This document shows, one piece after another, positions 46,617 to 56,456 of a stretch of 64,000 nucleotides of DNA (the first letter of the stretch is position 1; each line of letters opens with the position of its first letter). Location of the stretch: assembly GCA_022567305.1 (NCBI GenBank), contig JADFHF010000012.1:23005-87004 (forward strand), in the 5' to 3' direction. The notes beneath the pieces were generated by a model. It had not been told where the DNA came from. It searched no databases and saw nothing but the letters and a program-made list of their open reading frames with translations. A program made the position numbers and the translations under genes. The DNA comes from Bacteroidota bacterium. GTDB lineage: Bacteria; Bacteroidota; Rhodothermia; Rhodothermales; UBA10348.

Positions 46617-47831
46617 ATGGGGACGATAGCTGAACGAATCCGAGGGCTGCCCGGCTTCGTCTGGACGCTCTTTGCCCTCAGTATCGGAATTCTCCTGGGA
46701 GGTTTGTTTCCGCAGACACTGGCCCCACTGGCCAGGGCGACAACCTGGTTCATCCAGGTGGTCATCAAACTCGTCCCGATTTTGATTTTTGCCGCCTTGA
46801 GTCCCGCTGTCGCGAAGCTCGTACGACGAGGGCGTGCCGGAAAATTTGCAGGGGCCGTATTGGGATGGTATCTCCTCAGCTCGGTTCTCGCAGGCTTATT
46901 CGGGCTGGCGGTATCCTCGCTTTTGTTCGATATCCCCTTCTCCACCTCGTCGGAGGGTGCCTGGGCGGAGGTTCAACTGATGCTGTCAACACTGGGCGAT
47001 CAGAGTGGCGCGTCGCTGCCGCTTTTGGCTATCGTAGGAGCCATTTTGACCGGGTTTGCCGCCGTCAAGATCGAACCGCTCTTTGCATTTCTGGCACGTA
47101 TCGAAGCTCGGATTGGCCGGAGTGGACCCGCGCTGAGTTACGTCATGGTCCCCATTATTTTTTGTCTCGGTATTTCTATCGGCGTACGATTCGGCGCCAG
47201 CCTGGGCATGGCCCATTACCTGACAATGACACTGTATACGGCCCTCTTGTGCCTTTGCTGGTGGCTTTTCTACGTCTTCGTTGTGCTCAAGGGGTTAGCC
47301 AGGCAACCATTAAGAAGGCTCCTAAAAACCTATTACTTGCCGGTCGCCATATTTGCTGCCGGGACCTGCTCTTCCCTGGTGACGCTGCCCGTGAACCTGG
47401 CCCATGCAAAAAAATATGGCGTACGGGATGAAGCAGCTGATTTTATCATCCCATTCGGTGCCGTGATAAACCTCGATGCCAGTGCGCTAGCACATCTCGC
47501 CTATGCTCCCTTCGTTTTATCATACATCTTCGGAATTGAGATAAGTTGGGTCTTCTTGCTCGTGGCTTGGCCAGCGATCGTGCTGTTCACCATTGCTGCA
47601 CCTGGACTGCCGGCAGGAATCGGCACCACTCTCTGGAGCGCCACGTTGTTTGCAAGTATGGTTGGGCTCGAAGAGCCGCTCGCCGGCGAACTGGTCACGA
47701 CGTGGGTCGCTCTTTCGGGTGGACTGCCCGACATGTTCCGAACGGCCACTAATTGCACGAGCGACGGCTTTACTTCGATCGTTTTCAGCCAGTACTATGA
47801 GAAATATTTTTCATCAATCCCGAAAACCTAA
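46617..47831 (+). CDS. Dicarboxylate/amino acid:cation symporter (DAACS family)
   Basis: 404 aa with eight helices. Hairpin HP1 region near FAALSPAVAKLV; TM7 motif VINLDASALAHLAYAP (in place of NMDGT); HP2 AGTCSSLVTLPVN; and TM8 PDMFRTATNCTSDGFTSIVF (usual NxxGD). Na+ or H+ coupled uptake of glutamate, aspartate or C4-dicarboxylates; altered HP2/TM7 (LDAS, TCSS) make the substrate uncertain. Followed 3 bp later by an M29-like peptidase, suggesting linked uptake and use. Confidence 0.9.
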   Translation: MGTIAERIRGLPGFVWTLFALSIGILLGGLFPQTLAPLARATTWFIQVVIKLVPILIFAALSPAVAKLVRRGRAGKFAGAVLGWYLLSSVLAGLFGLAVSSLLFDIPFSTSSEGAWAEVQLMLSTLGDQSGASLPLLAIVGAILTGFAAVKIEPLFAFLARIEARIGRSGPALSYVMVPIIFCLGISIGVRFGASLGMAHYLTMTLYTALLCLCWWLFYVFVVLKGLARQPLRRLLKTYYLPVAIFAAGTCSSLVTLPVNLAHAKKYGVRDEAADFIIPFGAVINLDASALAHLAYAPFVLSYIFGIEISWVFLLVAWPAIVLFTIAAPGLPAGIGTTLWSATLFASMVGLEEPLAGELVTTWVALSGGLPDMFRTATNCTSDGFTSIVFSQYYEKYFSSIPKT

Positions 47832-47834
47832 GCC

Positions 47835-48806
47835 GTGCAAAAAGAACACCTGAAGCAGGGAGCCCGCAAACTTGTAGAAGTCAACGGACGTGTCACTGCC
47901 GCGGATAAGCTCGTAGTTATAACAGATTACACCATGCTGAACATTGCGGAATACATCATTGAGGCAGCCCGGGCGACCGGAGCCGAAGTGGTCACGTGTA
48001 TCATGCCGATACGGCAAAGAGACGGACAGGAGCCTCCTACCGCTGTGGCCGCTGCCATGAAAGAAGCGACGGTTCTTTTTTCACCCGTGCGCTATTCGAT
48101 TACACATACCCGAGCCATGCGAGCTGCGCTGGATAGCGGCACACGGGCTATTATAATGACGGCCTATACGGAGGACCTCCTCGAAAGTCCGGCGCTCTTG
48201 CAAACGGACTTTGTCGCCCAGGCTGACGTTTGCAGGCGCATTGGTGCCGCTTTTTCATCGGGTGATAGAGTGAAACTAACTTCGCCGAGGGGTACCGATC
48301 TGACGTTCTCGATCGAGGGTCGGACGGCGAACGTGCTGACCAATATCCCTGAGCCCGGCCAATTGGCCCCTGTACCCGGTATCGAGGTTAACGTCGTACC
48401 CATCACGGGTTCAGCTCAAGGTCGTCTGATAGCAGATGCCAGCGTGCCCTATCTGGGAATAGGAGTGCTCGACGAACCGATTACCTGCCAGATCGAAGAT
48501 GGATATATCACAAACATGGAAGGCGGCGAACAGGCCCGGATCTTGAAGGCCGATCTGAATTCTCAAAACGACCGCAACTGCTTCAATGTGGCCGAGCTGG
48601 GTGTTGGCCTGAATCCGAACGCGCGACTCAACGGCACGATGCTAGACGATGAAGGTGTGATGGGCACCATTCATATCGGAATTGGCACCAGCCAGACTCT
48701 GGGCGGCGACGTGGTAGCACCGACCCACTACGACCTACTCATGTGGTCTCCGGAAATCGAGGTGGATGGGGTGGTCATTCAAAGAGATCAAGAGATTCTG
48801 ATATAG
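47835..48806 (+). CDS. M29 / NicX-like aminopeptidase-related protein
   Basis: 323 aa from a GTG 3 bp after the transporter stop. LVVITDYTMLNIAEYIIEAARATGAEVVTC, AFSSGDRVKLTSPRGTDLTFSI, NVAELGVGLNPNARLNGTML and IHIGIGTSQTLGGDVVAPTHYDLLM are the pattern of the aminopeptidase T (M29)/2,5-dihydroxypyridine dioxygenase group. Metal ligands would be the Glu of NVAELG, a His of TIHIGIG and THYD. Members are metallopeptidases or ring dioxygenases; I cannot choose. Operon with the symporter suggests a role in handling the imported amino acid. Confidence 0.75.
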   Translation: MQKEHLKQGARKLVEVNGRVTAADKLVVITDYTMLNIAEYIIEAARATGAEVVTCIMPIRQRDGQEPPTAVAAAMKEATVLFSPVRYSITHTRAMRAALDSGTRAIIMTAYTEDLLESPALLQTDFVAQADVCRRIGAAFSSGDRVKLTSPRGTDLTFSIEGRTANVLTNIPEPGQLAPVPGIEVNVVPITGSAQGRLIADASVPYLGIGVLDEPITCQIEDGYITNMEGGEQARILKADLNSQNDRNCFNVAELGVGLNPNARLNGTMLDDEGVMGTIHIGIGTSQTLGGDVVAPTHYDLLMWSPEIEVDGVVIQRDQEILI

Positions 48807-48946
48807 CGTCGTCGACTTAACGAAAATTGCGAGCAACCTGATGCAGCCCGGAGCCGCAATCCTTGTCGATACCTGCGCCGGCGTGCCGATCAGAACCCAT
48901 TTCGATGCGATCGTTCGCTCAACAACTATTCTCTTGGACCCAGAAG

Positions 48947-50212
48947 CTATCCAAAGATCCCCTTCAGCGTGAAGTAGAAAAACGCCGAAAGCAGAGCGCC
49001 GATGGGCAGCGTGACCACCCACGACAGAACGATTTTGCCGATGACTCTCAGGTCGATAGCTGCAATTCCGCGCGTAAGCCCGACCCCCAGGACAGCGCCC
49101 ACGAGAATGTGAGTGGTTGACACCGGAAGACCCGTGCGCGACGCCAGTACGACGGTCGCAGCGGCTGCTAGTTCTGCCGAGAAGCCGCGTGTGGGAGTAA
49201 GTTCCGTGATCTTTTTACCGATGGTTTTCATCACCCGGTAACCCATGGTGGAGAGACCGACCACGATTCCAATTCCACCCAGAGCCAGTATCCAGATCGG
49301 CAATTTGGCTTCCTGAGCGACCTCTCCACCTGTCTGCACGATGCTGACGACAGCCGATAGCGGACCAATGCCGTTTGCGACATCGTTTGAACCATGTGCG
49401 AAAGCCATCGCGCACGCCGTAAATACCTGCATTGGAGCAAAAACTCTCTCGACACCGGCGAATCGCGATGCTTCATCGGTCGTGGGATCGTGCTCCTTTT
49501 TCCGGACAAAGAGCCAGGCCAGGAAGGCAACCAGGAGACCGATCACGATTGACCAGACAAAACTCATTCCAGTCGTCAATTCAACATCCAGGTGCTTCAG
49601 GCCCTTAAACAGCGTGACGAGGGCGATCAGGAATCCGACCATGAAAACGTAAATAGGACCCCATTTTTTAGCGTTTTCGAATGGATTTTTCGTATCCAGG
49701 ATCAGTCTTCGAATACTGATCATGATCATGAAGGCGATCGAACCTCCAACCAGAGGAGAAATTACCCAGCTGGCAGCGATCTGCCAGACCTTATCCCAAT
49801 GGACGGCATCTGGTCCGATTCCAACCAGCGCAAACCCAACCAGAGCACCGATAATTGAATGCGTCGTTGACACGGGCCAGCCCTTGGCGGAAGCGATCAT
49901 GAGCCACAGCCCTGCCGCCAGAAGCGATGCCAGCATACCAAAAACGAGCAGTTCCGGGTTATCCAGTATGGGTGTTGGATCAATGATGCCTTTTCGAACG
50001 GTCTCCGTCACGTGGCCACCAGCGAGAATGACACCGCCGAACTCGAATATGGCTGCGATCAGAATGGCCTGTTTTACCGTGATCGCTTTCGAGCCCACGG
50101 ATGTGCCCATTGCGTTGGCAACGTCGTTCGCCCCGATACCCCACGTCATGTAGAGCCCGAAGAGGGCGGCTAATCCGATGAACCAAACACCATAAATCGT
50201 AATCACGTCCAT
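48947..50212 (-). CDS. pit: PiT-family inorganic phosphate transporter
   Basis: 421 aa from the ATG at 50212 (M-D-V-I...). Duplicated PiT signatures: GANDVANAMGTSVGSKAITV (29-48) and AHGSNDVANGIGPLSAVV, plus GWPVSTTHSIIGALVG and GLPVSTTHILVGAVLG. Low-affinity H+ or Na+ phosphate symport in the inner membrane. The DUF47 gene directly upstream (28 bp) is the usual partner. Confidence 0.93.
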   Translation of the reverse strand: MDVITIYGVWFIGLAALFGLYMTWGIGANDVANAMGTSVGSKAITVKQAILIAAIFEFGGVILAGGHVTETVRKGIIDPTPILDNPELLVFGMLASLLAAGLWLMIASAKGWPVSTTHSIIGALVGFALVGIGPDAVHWDKVWQIAASWVISPLVGGSIAFMIMISIRRLILDTKNPFENAKKWGPIYVFMVGFLIALVTLFKGLKHLDVELTTGMSFVWSIVIGLLVAFLAWLFVRKKEHDPTTDEASRFAGVERVFAPMQVFTACAMAFAHGSNDVANGIGPLSAVVSIVQTGGEVAQEAKLPIWILALGGIGIVVGLSTMGYRVMKTIGKKITELTPTRGFSAELAAAATVVLASRTGLPVSTTHILVGAVLGVGLTRGIAAIDLRVIGKIVLSWVVTLPIGALLSAFFYFTLKGIFG

Positions 50213-50240
50213 AAGGCAGGCACTGGTTAGACGATGAAAT

Positions 50241-50921
50241 TTATCTGGCAATCATGAGGCGTAATCGATTTCCGACCTTTTCAGCATAGTCTGCAAGGTC
50301 ACCGATCCACTCAATCAAACGGTACCAGAAAAGCACGGACACGGGCCTCATCTCATCCTCGTGCTTGAATAGGGTTCGGGACAGAGCCATCCCCATTTCG
50401 TCCGTTTCATGCTCCGCCTTGTTGAGTTCTTTGATGAGTTTTTCGACGCGAGATCCCTCTCGACCTCGAAATCCCATTTCGAGCAATTCATCCAGACACT
50501 CAACGATTTTAAGTGCATCGTGGCAGACCGCCACACAGCTCGAGACGTAAGGGAAAAGCTGGTCCTTTAAGTGGGCCGGAATCTCCATTTCTCGTTCGTA
50601 CAACAGACCAGCGATGTCCTGAGCGACGTCGGCAATCGAGTCTTGCATATTCAGAACCTCGAGAACATCACCGCGATTTACGGGCATGAAGAGACCTCGG
50701 GGTAATCTTCTCCTCAGTTTATTCTTCGCCCGATCAGCGTCCTCCTCTCTCTCAAATATGCGCGACCTAATAAGCTCGACTTCTGCTTTGTTTCCGGCTG
50801 CAGCCGCTTCAAATAGTCCTGGTACCATGTCTGCACATTCCACCGCGATGCGCATGTGCTTTTGAAGGGCACTGAAGGGATTTCGCCCGAATAAGCTTCC
50901 GATGGGATTGGTTGTTGCCAT
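50241..50921 (-). CDS. DUF47/TIGR00153 PhoU-like Pit accessory protein
   Basis: 226 aa, helical PhoU-like: FSALQKHMRIAVECADMVPGLFEA, EREEDADRAKNKLRRRLPRGLFMPVNRGDVLEVLNMQDSIADVAQDIAGLL, AEHETDEMGMALSR, LIEWIGDLADYAEKVGNRLR. Probably gates or regulates the PiT transporter. First gene of the two-gene phosphate unit. Confidence 0.93.
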   Translation of the reverse strand: MATTNPIGSLFGRNPFSALQKHMRIAVECADMVPGLFEAAAAGNKAEVELIRSRIFEREEDADRAKNKLRRRLPRGLFMPVNRGDVLEVLNMQDSIADVAQDIAGLLYEREMEIPAHLKDQLFPYVSSCVAVCHDALKIVECLDELLEMGFRGREGSRVEKLIKELNKAEHETDEMGMALSRTLFKHEDEMRPVSVLFWYRLIEWIGDLADYAEKVGNRLRLMIAR

Positions 50922-51101
50922 GGTGCTTCTCTTCGCATTTATAAGGAATAGAACATGAGGCGGGGTAGAGTTAACGCGTGAGATCCGTTAGTCCTCCAGA
51001 TACATACCGAATATAGATATGTCTTTTGAGAACAGCCGACCGTTACGTGTTAAGTAATCGTTATGAATGCGAACCGACGAGGTAATCTGTGTCACTTACG
51101 C

Positions 51102-51995
51102 TTATTCGTTCTCCGATGGAGCGCGTTTCTTCCGAAGACCATGCAAATTCTGTCCTATGAAAGTCTTCGGAAATGATTCCAAATCCGGGAATCCAAGCTC
51201 GATGTCTCGCCCACTCTCCGGGATATAATTCGTCTTGAAAAGATAGTCCCAGATGCTCAGCGAAATTCCGTAGTTCACGCCGTACGGACTGTGATCGGGC
51301 ATCGTCCTGGCATGGTGCCAGATATGCATTTGCGGATTGTTGAGAACGTATTTCAACGGACCGAGCGGCACGTTGATGTTGCTGTGATTGAAGTGCCCGA
51401 TACCGAGAGAAATGATGTAGACGAGAAAGAAATCGTCAATCCCGAAGCCGATCATCGCGAGCGGAATGTACTGGATCGTGTTGTACGCGATGTTTTCGAA
51501 CCAATGGAATCGAAGGTGCGCGGCAAAACCCAATTGTTCGACAGAGTGATGCACCTTGTGGAATTCCCAGAGAAATGGAACACGATGCAGCAAACGATGA
51601 ATATTCCACTGAATGAAATCACGTACCACGAACAGCGTCAGGAGCTGCGCCCAGATCGGGAAAGAATGGATCTCGATGGCTACGACATTTGTGATCCCGA
51701 TGCCGGCCAGTAAATCATTGAACAGTTCGACGACGACGTTGGAAGCGGCATTGTAGATGATGAGCGAGAAAAGGAAGAAGTTGAAGAACATGTAGAAGAA
51801 ATCCAGCCAGAAGTCCTTTCGAATCGTAGACTGGCCCTTCCTCCAGGGCGAGATCAGTTGTAGAACAAAAAACAGCAACGAGATACCGATCAACCAGTAG
51901 AAATAGTTGTAGAGATGAGGATGCGTAATCTCACTCCACAGGTAGTCTGCGTAGCCCGTATAGCCGCCAACAAAAGTGTCGATGTATTTCTTCAA
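51102..51995 (-). CDS. Sterol desaturase/fatty acid hydroxylase family membrane protein
   Basis: 297 aa. Di-iron His boxes: HRLLH (133-137), HKVHH (145-149), and HIWHH (about 229-233). Several helices (FYWLIGISLLFFVLQL, FWLDFFYMFFNFFLFSLIIY). Members hydroxylate or desaturate sterols, carotenoids or fatty acids using O2. Not in an operon. Substrate unknown. Confidence 0.9.
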   Translation of the reverse strand: MKKYIDTFVGGYTGYADYLWSEITHPHLYNYFYWLIGISLLFFVLQLISPWRKGQSTIRKDFWLDFFYMFFNFFLFSLIIYNAASNVVVELFNDLLAGIGITNVVAIEIHSFPIWAQLLTLFVVRDFIQWNIHRLLHRVPFLWEFHKVHHSVEQLGFAAHLRFHWFENIAYNTIQYIPLAMIGFGIDDFFLVYIISLGIGHFNHSNINVPLGPLKYVLNNPQMHIWHHARTMPDHSPYGVNYGISLSIWDYLFKTNYIPESGRDIELGFPDLESFPKTFIGQNLHGLRKKRAPSENE

Positions 51996-52178
51996 TGGTC
52001 TCCGGGATCGCCGGTTCTTATTCCAGATAATACGGAGTTCATTTCGTCTCGATGTCAGATATTTCCAGCAGAAATCATCCCATGTGCGTGATCTGGGTTA
52101 CCGAGGACCACCGACATTCCTTGTTCGCCGTTGTGCTGCAAAGAATTAAGTATTACGAGTACAACATAGGTACAACTT

Positions 52179-52403
52179 TTACCCGTTTTTCAACGAAAAA
52201 GACCTCCCACCCGTCGACTTGAGTCGTTCGAGCACGGTCCGCATATCCCGCAGTGGATCGATGGCGTAGATGCAATCGACGCAGGCCTTCACGAGGAGCT
52301 TGGCAACCAGGCCGTTTCCGGCACGGGCGATTTCGATGGGGTCGCGGGCGGCGACCTCCGCACCCAGCTTACTCGAGTATCTCTTTGCGCGACGTACGCG
52401 AAA
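52179..52403 (-). pseudogene. Possible 3' fragment of a lost gene
   Basis: On the minus strand a frame without start codon reads KLGAEVAARDPIEIARAGNG, LVAKLLVKACVDCIYAIDPL, RDMRTVLERLKSTGG and stops at TAA (52179-52181). It begins just after the stop of the large fusion gene, in the same orientation. The composition is protein-like and GC-rich like the neighbour, so it may be the tail of a truncated gene from the same imported block. Family not recognised. Confidence 0.35.
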
Positions 52404-52411
52404 CGATCATC

Positions 52412-55270
52412 CTAGTTCACCACCCTCATCACCCCGTTCATCGTCTGCCGATGTCCGGGGAATGTGCAGAGGAGGTCGTAGTCGCCCGGCGCCGTTGGGG
52501 CGGTAAACTCCAGCACCTGAAACTTTTGATAGTTCAGCAGTTCAGATGCGACGATGATCTTGTCGCTCTGGGGGACGAACCCCACGGCGAAGCCGTCTGC
52601 ACCGAGCGCGTCGGCGGCCATGCCGATCTCTTCCGCGGAGCCCGGCTGGCCGATGATCAGGTTGTGCGGCGAATAATCCTCGTTCTCGAACCACATCTTA
52701 ACCGACTGGCCGACCCGCACGGTGAATGAGGGAGTGTCGTATCGCATCTCCTCGAGTACCGTCTTGAACACGATGGCGTCCACATCCGGTCGGCGGGCAG
52801 CAGCAGCATTCTCATCGTCACGCGCCGCAGCGTTTTCGACCGGCGGAGCAGCGTTGTAATCCCATAACCGCTCGACGGTCCTTGCCGCGATGCGAGCGTG
52901 GGCCACGGGTGAGTTGAGGACGAGATCGAGCAGGTCCCGATTCACCACATTGTGCTGCTGATGCACCCAAAGGGCTTCCATCATGTGGTGCGCATCGGCC
53001 TCACTCGTCGGGTCGAATTGCTCTAGCCACGTTTCGGTGGCGGCGATCACTTCGGCGGTGTTCCGCTCCGAGAGTTCGACACGCGCCCGTTGACGAATAC
53101 CGTTGATCGGATGTTCAAGCGCGGTGAGAAGATCCGGGAGCGGTTGCCCGTCGATCGGGACGTGCTCCGAGAGCGGCCGCCCGGGCATGATAATCCGGTA
53201 GATGCGTCCGTGTGCATGATCGCGACCGGGGTCGCGGATGTTGTGTTGCATGTGCCCGATAATCGCGTTGGCCCAATCCGCGACGTACAACCCGCCGTCG
53301 TCACCAATTTCGAAGTCGGTGGGACGGAAGTTGGGGTCGGCGGACACCAGGAGGTCGTCGGTCTCCGTGCCGTGCGCGTCGCCGGTTGCCAGATCGAAGG
53401 ACAGCGTGTACTGTTTGATCCCGAGAAAGGCGATGACGTTCAGGATCAGGAAGTTACCCTCATACTTGGCCGGAAAGTGCGCACTGGAAAGAATCCCGCT
53501 GGACGGGACCGGTCGAACCGTGTGTTCCAGCAAGCTGCGCATGCTGAAGGTGCCATCACGGTTGGGTTTGACCTGGAATGCGGCGCCGCCGGTGGCGTCG
53601 GTGGCGTAGTGGTACCCCCAGTAGTCGAAGCTGATACCGTGGGGGTTTGGACTGTTTTCGGCATGGAAGCTGAACTCGTAGGTGCGCGGGTTGAAGCGGT
53701 ACATCCCGGAGGTGCCGGACTGCTGGTTGGTGCTCCAGGGCGTCTCCACATTCGAGACGTTGAATATGCCTCGCTGGTAATAGAGGAATCCGTCGGGCCC
53801 GTACACGAAGTTATTGGCAGAGTGGTGTGTGTCTGCCGAACCGAATGCACCGGCGATACGGATGCGGACGTCTGCCACGTCGTCGCCGTCGGTGTCCTTG
53901 AGGAAGAGTAGGTCGGGTACGGATGCGACGATCACGCCGCCGTTCCAGAACTCAAAGCCGGTCGGGTTGTGCACGTAGGCGAACGTGATCGCCTCGTCTG
54001 CCACGCCGTCGCGGTTTTCGTCTGGCAGGATCAGCAGCCGATCATTCATCTCCTGGGTCGGCTCCCACTTGGGGTAGGTCGCCCACGTCGCCACCCACAG
54101 GCGACCTCGAGTGTCCACGCCTAGCTGTACGGGGTTCACGAGTTCAGGGAACATCTCCTCGGAGGCGAAGAGATTGGCCCTCATACCCTCGTCAAGACTC
54201 ATCTTTTCGATCGCTTCCTCGCCGTTGAGAAATTCCAATGTGCCGGTTTTGCTGACGCCTTCCTGGAGTTGCTGTTCGTCGAGGTTTGTAACGACCTTTA
54301 CGGGTCCAGGTACGTTGGAATCGTCGACCTGCACGGATTTGCCCGCCGCGGCGGCCCAGATGATAGCATCCCGGTTGGCCGTCATGTAATCCAGCTGCAC
54401 GAGTTCTCTCTGCAGAACCTCGAAATTGGTTTGACCGTCGGTGAACGACAGGATCGAGCGGCTGCCCCAGACATCGTTGCCATCGGTGGCTCGGTAGCGG
54501 TTGAACCAGTGCCAGTTCTTGTCGAGAACGGCCGCACGGACTTGTTCGACCGTCGCCATGTCCGCTGCCGGCAGCCGTCCCAGCAACGACTCCACGATTA
54601 CCTCGGCGATCTGTCGGTTGCCGTCGCTGTTGAGGTGCACACCGTTGATGGTCAGAGGTGACTCGGCTTCCCCATAGAGCTTTTGCGAGGGACCGAACAG
54701 GTCGACATATTGAACGTTTTTCTCCTCGGCAACGGCTTTCATCGCCTCCGTGTAGGCGGCGAGACGCGCGTTGTTCTCACGGCCATCCGGCAGGTTGGGA
54801 TCGTGCAGGTCCTCATGTGCGATGGGAGAGAACAACACGATCTGGGGTGCGCCCTTTCCCGAGTAATTCTGCGCACGCGTGCTGTCGATCCACTCCGTCA
54901 GCGCCGTCCTGAATCGTGCCGGCTCCCCGTCGTATGACTCGTTGTAGCCAAACATCGTGAAGATGACGTCTGCCTTCGAAATCGCAAGGTACGCGTCGAC
55001 GGTCGGGAACCCTTCGCTGCGTGGGCGGTGGTCGATCCGGTCGCCGGTGAAACCGTGGTTGCGAAACACGAGGTGAAGTTTCGGAAGCTCCGCCTGGATG
55101 TATGCCTCCAGCCACCCGTGGTGCTGCATCCGATCCGCCAGAGCGTTGCCGATGATGACGATGTGGTCGCCCTCCTGGAACTGCAGCGGGACAGTTTTGC
55201 ACGCAGCCATGGTGGCGAGCAGAAACGCGAGTAAAGCGATGCGTGAAAGAAACCGTTTCTGCACTGTCAT
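52412..55270 (-). CDS. Lipoprotein fusion: SGNH domain, PVC-type dehydrogenase beta-propeller, cupredoxin
   Basis: 952 aa. Lipobox Cys24 (LATMAACK) gives a membrane-bound lipoprotein. Residues 30-235 are an SGNH-like fold in which the first block reads GNALADRM, so the usual Ser of GDSL is absent; the last block is NGVHLNSDGN. Residues about 355-720 are a PVC-type dehydrogenase propeller (LGVDTRGRLWVATWATYPKW, VYGPDGFLYYQRGIFNVSNVE, DFEIGDDGGLYVADW). About 725-830 are HEAT-like helices. The end (840-952) is a type 1 copper domain: His in SPHNLIIG, then CTFPGHRQTMNGVM with Cys, His and Met ligands. Similar proteins are common in Planctomycetes and usually end in a heme domain; no CxxCH is present. 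ThuA partner overlaps upstream by 4 bp. Likely sugar oxidation with electrons passed to copper. Confidence 0.88.
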   Translation of the reverse strand: MTVQKRFLSRIALLAFLLATMAACKTVPLQFQEGDHIVIIGNALADRMQHHGWLEAYIQAELPKLHLVFRNHGFTGDRIDHRPRSEGFPTVDAYLAISKADVIFTMFGYNESYDGEPARFRTALTEWIDSTRAQNYSGKGAPQIVLFSPIAHEDLHDPNLPDGRENNARLAAYTEAMKAVAEEKNVQYVDLFGPSQKLYGEAESPLTINGVHLNSDGNRQIAEVIVESLLGRLPAADMATVEQVRAAVLDKNWHWFNRYRATDGNDVWGSRSILSFTDGQTNFEVLQRELVQLDYMTANRDAIIWAAAAGKSVQVDDSNVPGPVKVVTNLDEQQLQEGVSKTGTLEFLNGEEAIEKMSLDEGMRANLFASEEMFPELVNPVQLGVDTRGRLWVATWATYPKWEPTQEMNDRLLILPDENRDGVADEAITFAYVHNPTGFEFWNGGVIVASVPDLLFLKDTDGDDVADVRIRIAGAFGSADTHHSANNFVYGPDGFLYYQRGIFNVSNVETPWSTNQQSGTSGMYRFNPRTYEFSFHAENSPNPHGISFDYWGYHYATDATGGAAFQVKPNRDGTFSMRSLLEHTVRPVPSSGILSSAHFPAKYEGNFLILNVIAFLGIKQYTLSFDLATGDAHGTETDDLLVSADPNFRPTDFEIGDDGGLYVADWANAIIGHMQHNIRDPGRDHAHGRIYRIIMPGRPLSEHVPIDGQPLPDLLTALEHPINGIRQRARVELSERNTAEVIAATETWLEQFDPTSEADAHHMMEALWVHQQHNVVNRDLLDLVLNSPVAHARIAARTVERLWDYNAAPPVENAAARDDENAAAARRPDVDAIVFKTVLEEMRYDTPSFTVRVGQSVKMWFENEDYSPHNLIIGQPGSAEEIGMAADALGADGFAVGFVPQSDKIIVASELLNYQKFQVLEFTAPTAPGDYDLLCTFPGHRQTMNGVMRVVN

Positions 55271-56346
55271 GGGGCTTGACCTCTGGGAGCTTGGGGTGAA
55301 GGACCGTCCCGGGTCGCTTTCGTCTCCGACATGATCGGCGTGTCCCAGCCCGCCAGGTCGGCAGGCCTCACGCCGCGCCGGTAGCCGTCGAAGCTGAAGA
55401 CCACGGGGTTGTAGGGCCCCACGAGAGAGACGTCGCTGTCCGCGTTTATGAACTCCTCCAAACCAGAGGTCCAGAGTGCGGCGTTAACCAGCATCCGACG
55501 AAAGCCCGCGTTCAGGAAGTCCTCGGACGCACCATGAGTGGTCGTGAAAACTCGGCCCTGTTTGCCGTTGTTGGCCTCGTAGGTACGGGTCCAGGCGACG
55601 GGCATCAACTCTTTTTCCGGGTCGGGCGGAGAGTCTGCATTCATGCCGTTGAGGACCTGTCCCATGCCCAGGACCACGGACCCGGACATTGGGTCGGCCT
55701 CGTATCCGCCCGACTGCACGTGAATGTCGCGCACGCCGCGCAGGATCGGATGCATCGCCTCGTCCTCACGGATCAGAATCCTGGAGCTTTGCTCGTGGTT
55801 GGTGCCGTAGTGCCCGGCCCAGGTCTCGCCCAGTACCTGGCGGCCAAAGCCATTTTTATACTCGTCGCCGGGGTAATTGTAGGAGTACTTGGCGAAGGGG
55901 CCTTCGGCAATCCTGAAAGCGTGCGTCGAGGTGCGGATGCCGAGGATGGGGCCGCCACGATCGAGGTAGTCTACCACGTGCTGCATCTCTTCAGCAGGGA
56001 AATCTTGAAAGCGCAGACCCAGGATCAACAGGTCGGCAGTTTCGAGCGCACTCAGGCCGGCGATATTGGAACTCCCGGGCTCGATGAAGCCCTCGTCATC
56101 CAGCGTGAAAAAGACGCTGCATTTGAAGCCAAGGTTTTTGGCAAGTATCCGTGCCATCGCGGGCAAGATCTCTTCGGAGCGGTACTCGTGATCTCCAGCG
56201 ATTAAAACGATGTGCTTGTCAGCGCCTGGTCCCTCAGTGCCTTCGTAGACTACGAGGTGGGGATTGAATTCGAGCGTGACCTTCTGTGCGCTGAGACTCA
56301 AGACGGTGACGGACGTCAGCATCAGAAGGGTCAGGAAAAATCTCAT
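55267..56346 (-). CDS. Exported ThuA-domain protein
   Basis: 359 aa from the ATG at 56346, giving the signal peptide MRFFLTLLMLTSVTVLSLSAQ. The class I glutamine amidotransferase-like ThuA fold shows HIVLIAGDHEYRSEEILPAMA, LETADLLILGLRFQDFP, YLDRGGPILGIRTSTHAF, NGFGRQVLGETWAGHYG, VAWTRTYEANNGKQGRVFTTTHG and GFRRMLVNAALWT. ThuA-type proteins act in trehalose or other glycoside metabolism, often beside PVC-type dehydrogenases, as here (ATGA overlap). The gene is transcribed first, the fusion second. Confidence 0.88.
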   Translation of the reverse strand: MRFFLTLLMLTSVTVLSLSAQKVTLEFNPHLVVYEGTEGPGADKHIVLIAGDHEYRSEEILPAMARILAKNLGFKCSVFFTLDDEGFIEPGSSNIAGLSALETADLLILGLRFQDFPAEEMQHVVDYLDRGGPILGIRTSTHAFRIAEGPFAKYSYNYPGDEYKNGFGRQVLGETWAGHYGTNHEQSSRILIREDEAMHPILRGVRDIHVQSGGYEADPMSGSVVLGMGQVLNGMNADSPPDPEKELMPVAWTRTYEANNGKQGRVFTTTHGASEDFLNAGFRRMLVNAALWTSGLEEFINADSDVSLVGPYNPVVFSFDGYRRGVRPADLAGWDTPIMSETKATRDGPSPQAPRGQAP

Positions 56347-56456
56347 CGGAACTCTATCGTTCTTCTCTGAAGAGTTCGTTCGCCTCACGGCTACGTCTCC
56401 ATCGGGCAGGATAGGCATTTTTGCTCTCAGTATCAGCATTCTACGTCGAAACGAGG

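Noticed and set aside
52253..52729. Plus-strand ORF of 158 codons
   Set aside because: Antisense shadow of the fusion gene's end with Arg/His-rich composition.
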